DNA from: COE1 sp964387365
GTDB taxonomy: Bacteria; Bacillota; Clostridia; Lachnospirales; Lachnospiraceae
Direction: 5' to 3'
Assembly (NCBI GenBank): GCA_964387365.1
Contig: CAYLWP010000151.1
Location: 1 to 6,571, forward strand
DNA length: 6,571 nt
The notes under the pieces are model-generated. The model was not told the DNA's origin, made no database searches, and saw only the letters and a list, made by a program, of their open reading frames with translations. Position numbers and translations under genes: made by a program. This document shows positions 6,361-6,571 of this stretch, one piece after another. Every line of letters starts with the position of its first letter. Position 1 is the first letter of the stretch.

Positions 6361-6389
6361 ATTTTAACAGAGTTCCCTACAGATATCAA
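6361..6389 (-). promoter_or_regulatory. Strong sigma-A promoter of pgi
   Basis: On the minus strand TTGATA (6384-6389) and TAAAAT (6361-6366) are separated by exactly 17 bases, both close to consensus. The start is predicted near 6354, giving a leader of about 90 bases before the ATG at 6264. That leader contains a short GTTAA/TTAAC inverted repeat (6338-6351) and an AT-rich run just before the ribosome binding site. I saw no recognised riboswitch fold in it. Confidence 0.7.
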
Positions 6390-6397
6390 GATATCTG
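6380..6397. promoter_or_regulatory. Perfect 18-bp palindrome over the pgi -35 box, candidate operator
   Basis: CAGATATC (6380-6387), two bases, then GATATCTG (6390-6397) is a perfect inverted repeat that completely covers the pgi -35 element. This size and position suit a dimeric helix-turn-helix repressor blocking RNA polymerase. The regulator is not identified. The probable divergent gene beginning at 6533 is one candidate if it is indeed a regulator. Confidence 0.55.
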
Positions 6398-6404
6398 ATC
6401 GCCC

Positions 6405-6424
6405 TTTGGTTAATTTTTGGTTAA
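6405..6424. repeat. 11-bp-period direct repeat upstream of the pgi promoter
   Basis: TTTGGTTAA occurs at 6405-6413 and again at 6416-6424, exactly 11 bases apart. On the minus strand this reads TTAACC-5 bases-TTAACC, centred roughly 60 bases upstream of the predicted pgi start. Hexamers repeated every 11 bases are the usual layout of OmpR/PhoB-type response regulator sites. A further TTAACC lies at 6490-6495 in the opposite orientation. The regulator is not identified. Confidence 0.45.
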
Positions 6425-6481
6425 AATCTTTTCAAAAACTTCAAATCCATTACTTTTTTTATAGCAAATTTTTTATGAATA

Positions 6482-6490
6482 TGTTATGAT
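6482..6490 (+). promoter_or_regulatory. Extended -10 promoter, divergent from pgi
   Basis: TGTTATGAT (6482-6490) is an extended -10 element (TGnTATGAT). No good -35 box is present at 16-18 bases, as is common for extended -10 promoters. The predicted start near 6497 would give a leader of about 36 bases before the ATG at 6533. Confidence 0.4.
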
Positions 6491-6532
6491 TAACCGAATG
6501 ATTTTACAAAGGTACATATAGGTAATTGTTAA

Positions 6533-6571
6533 ATGATTTTCTACCTTGATGTGGATAACATTCCGCTATAT
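6533..6571 (+). CDS. Possible start of a divergent gene, truncated by window edge; perhaps a GntR-family regulator
   Basis: An open frame from the ATG at 6533 runs to the window end for 13 codons, MIFYLDVDNIPLY. Ribosome binding is weak (an AGG about a dozen bases upstream), but an extended -10 promoter lies at a suitable distance. The LDxDxxIPLY pattern resembles the first strand of GntR-type regulators, which often begin with something like LDxxSxIPLYxQI. Thirteen residues are too few to be sure, and the frame may not be a gene at all. Confidence 0.3.
   Translation, partial: MIFYLDVDNIPLY

Noticed and set aside
6562..6571. TTCCGCTATA at the right edge resembling an arm of the hairpin at 4547-4588
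   Set aside because: Only a short match without a visible second arm before the window ends; it may simply be coding sequence.

Overview
The window looks like a low-to-moderate GC Firmicutes chromosome, most likely a gut Clostridia of the Lachnospiraceae type. This is an inference from protein flavour: a secreted protein with a YYAxxNPDVV-type repeat joined to a DUF6273-like domain, an AAA-ATPase_like/PDDEXK_9 protein, LuxS, AAGGAGG-type ribosome binding sites and sigma-A-like promoters. It is mostly ordinary chromosome with one accessory-type gene.

Layout, left to right. (1) 1-335, minus: the first 111 codons of luxS, cut by the window edge. (2) 336-459: two tandem inverted repeats between luxS and the gene upstream of it. 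(3) 460-1416, minus: a D-2-hydroxyacid dehydrogenase of the glycerate dehydrogenase/hydroxypyruvate reductase kind. (4) 1417-1644: a divergent promoter region. (5) 1645-2706, plus: a secreted protein with an N-terminal repeat and a DUF6273-like domain. (6) 2780-2823: a 17-bp-stem hairpin between convergent genes. (7) 2828-4513, minus: an AAA-ATPase-like protein with a C-terminal PD-(D/E)XK nuclease domain. (8) 4547-4588: a second hairpin, clearly related to the one at 2780-2823. (9) 4684-6264, minus: pgi, glucose-6-phosphate isomerase of the long form. (10) 6265-6571: the pgi control region, with a strong promoter, a perfect palindrome on its -35 box, an 11-bp-period direct repeat upstream, and probably the start of a divergent plus-strand gene.

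How the parts work together. pgi (glycolysis), the hydroxyacid dehydrogenase and luxS (activated methyl cycle, AI-2 precursor) are independent housekeeping functions. No pathway operon is visible. The ATPase/nuclease gene is the accessory element. It is bracketed by two hairpins about 82% identical over 44 bases, including their loops, whose stem differences are partly compensatory. The hairpin upstream of it appears to do two jobs: it ends pgi transcripts, and it carries the -10 box of a promoter (TTGTAT-17-TATACT) whose predicted start lies in the hairpin loop. A transcript starting there would lack one arm and could not fold the terminator. I consider this hairpin arrangement the most interesting signal here. 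No RNA genes, CRISPR arrays, insertion sequences or known riboswitches were recognised.
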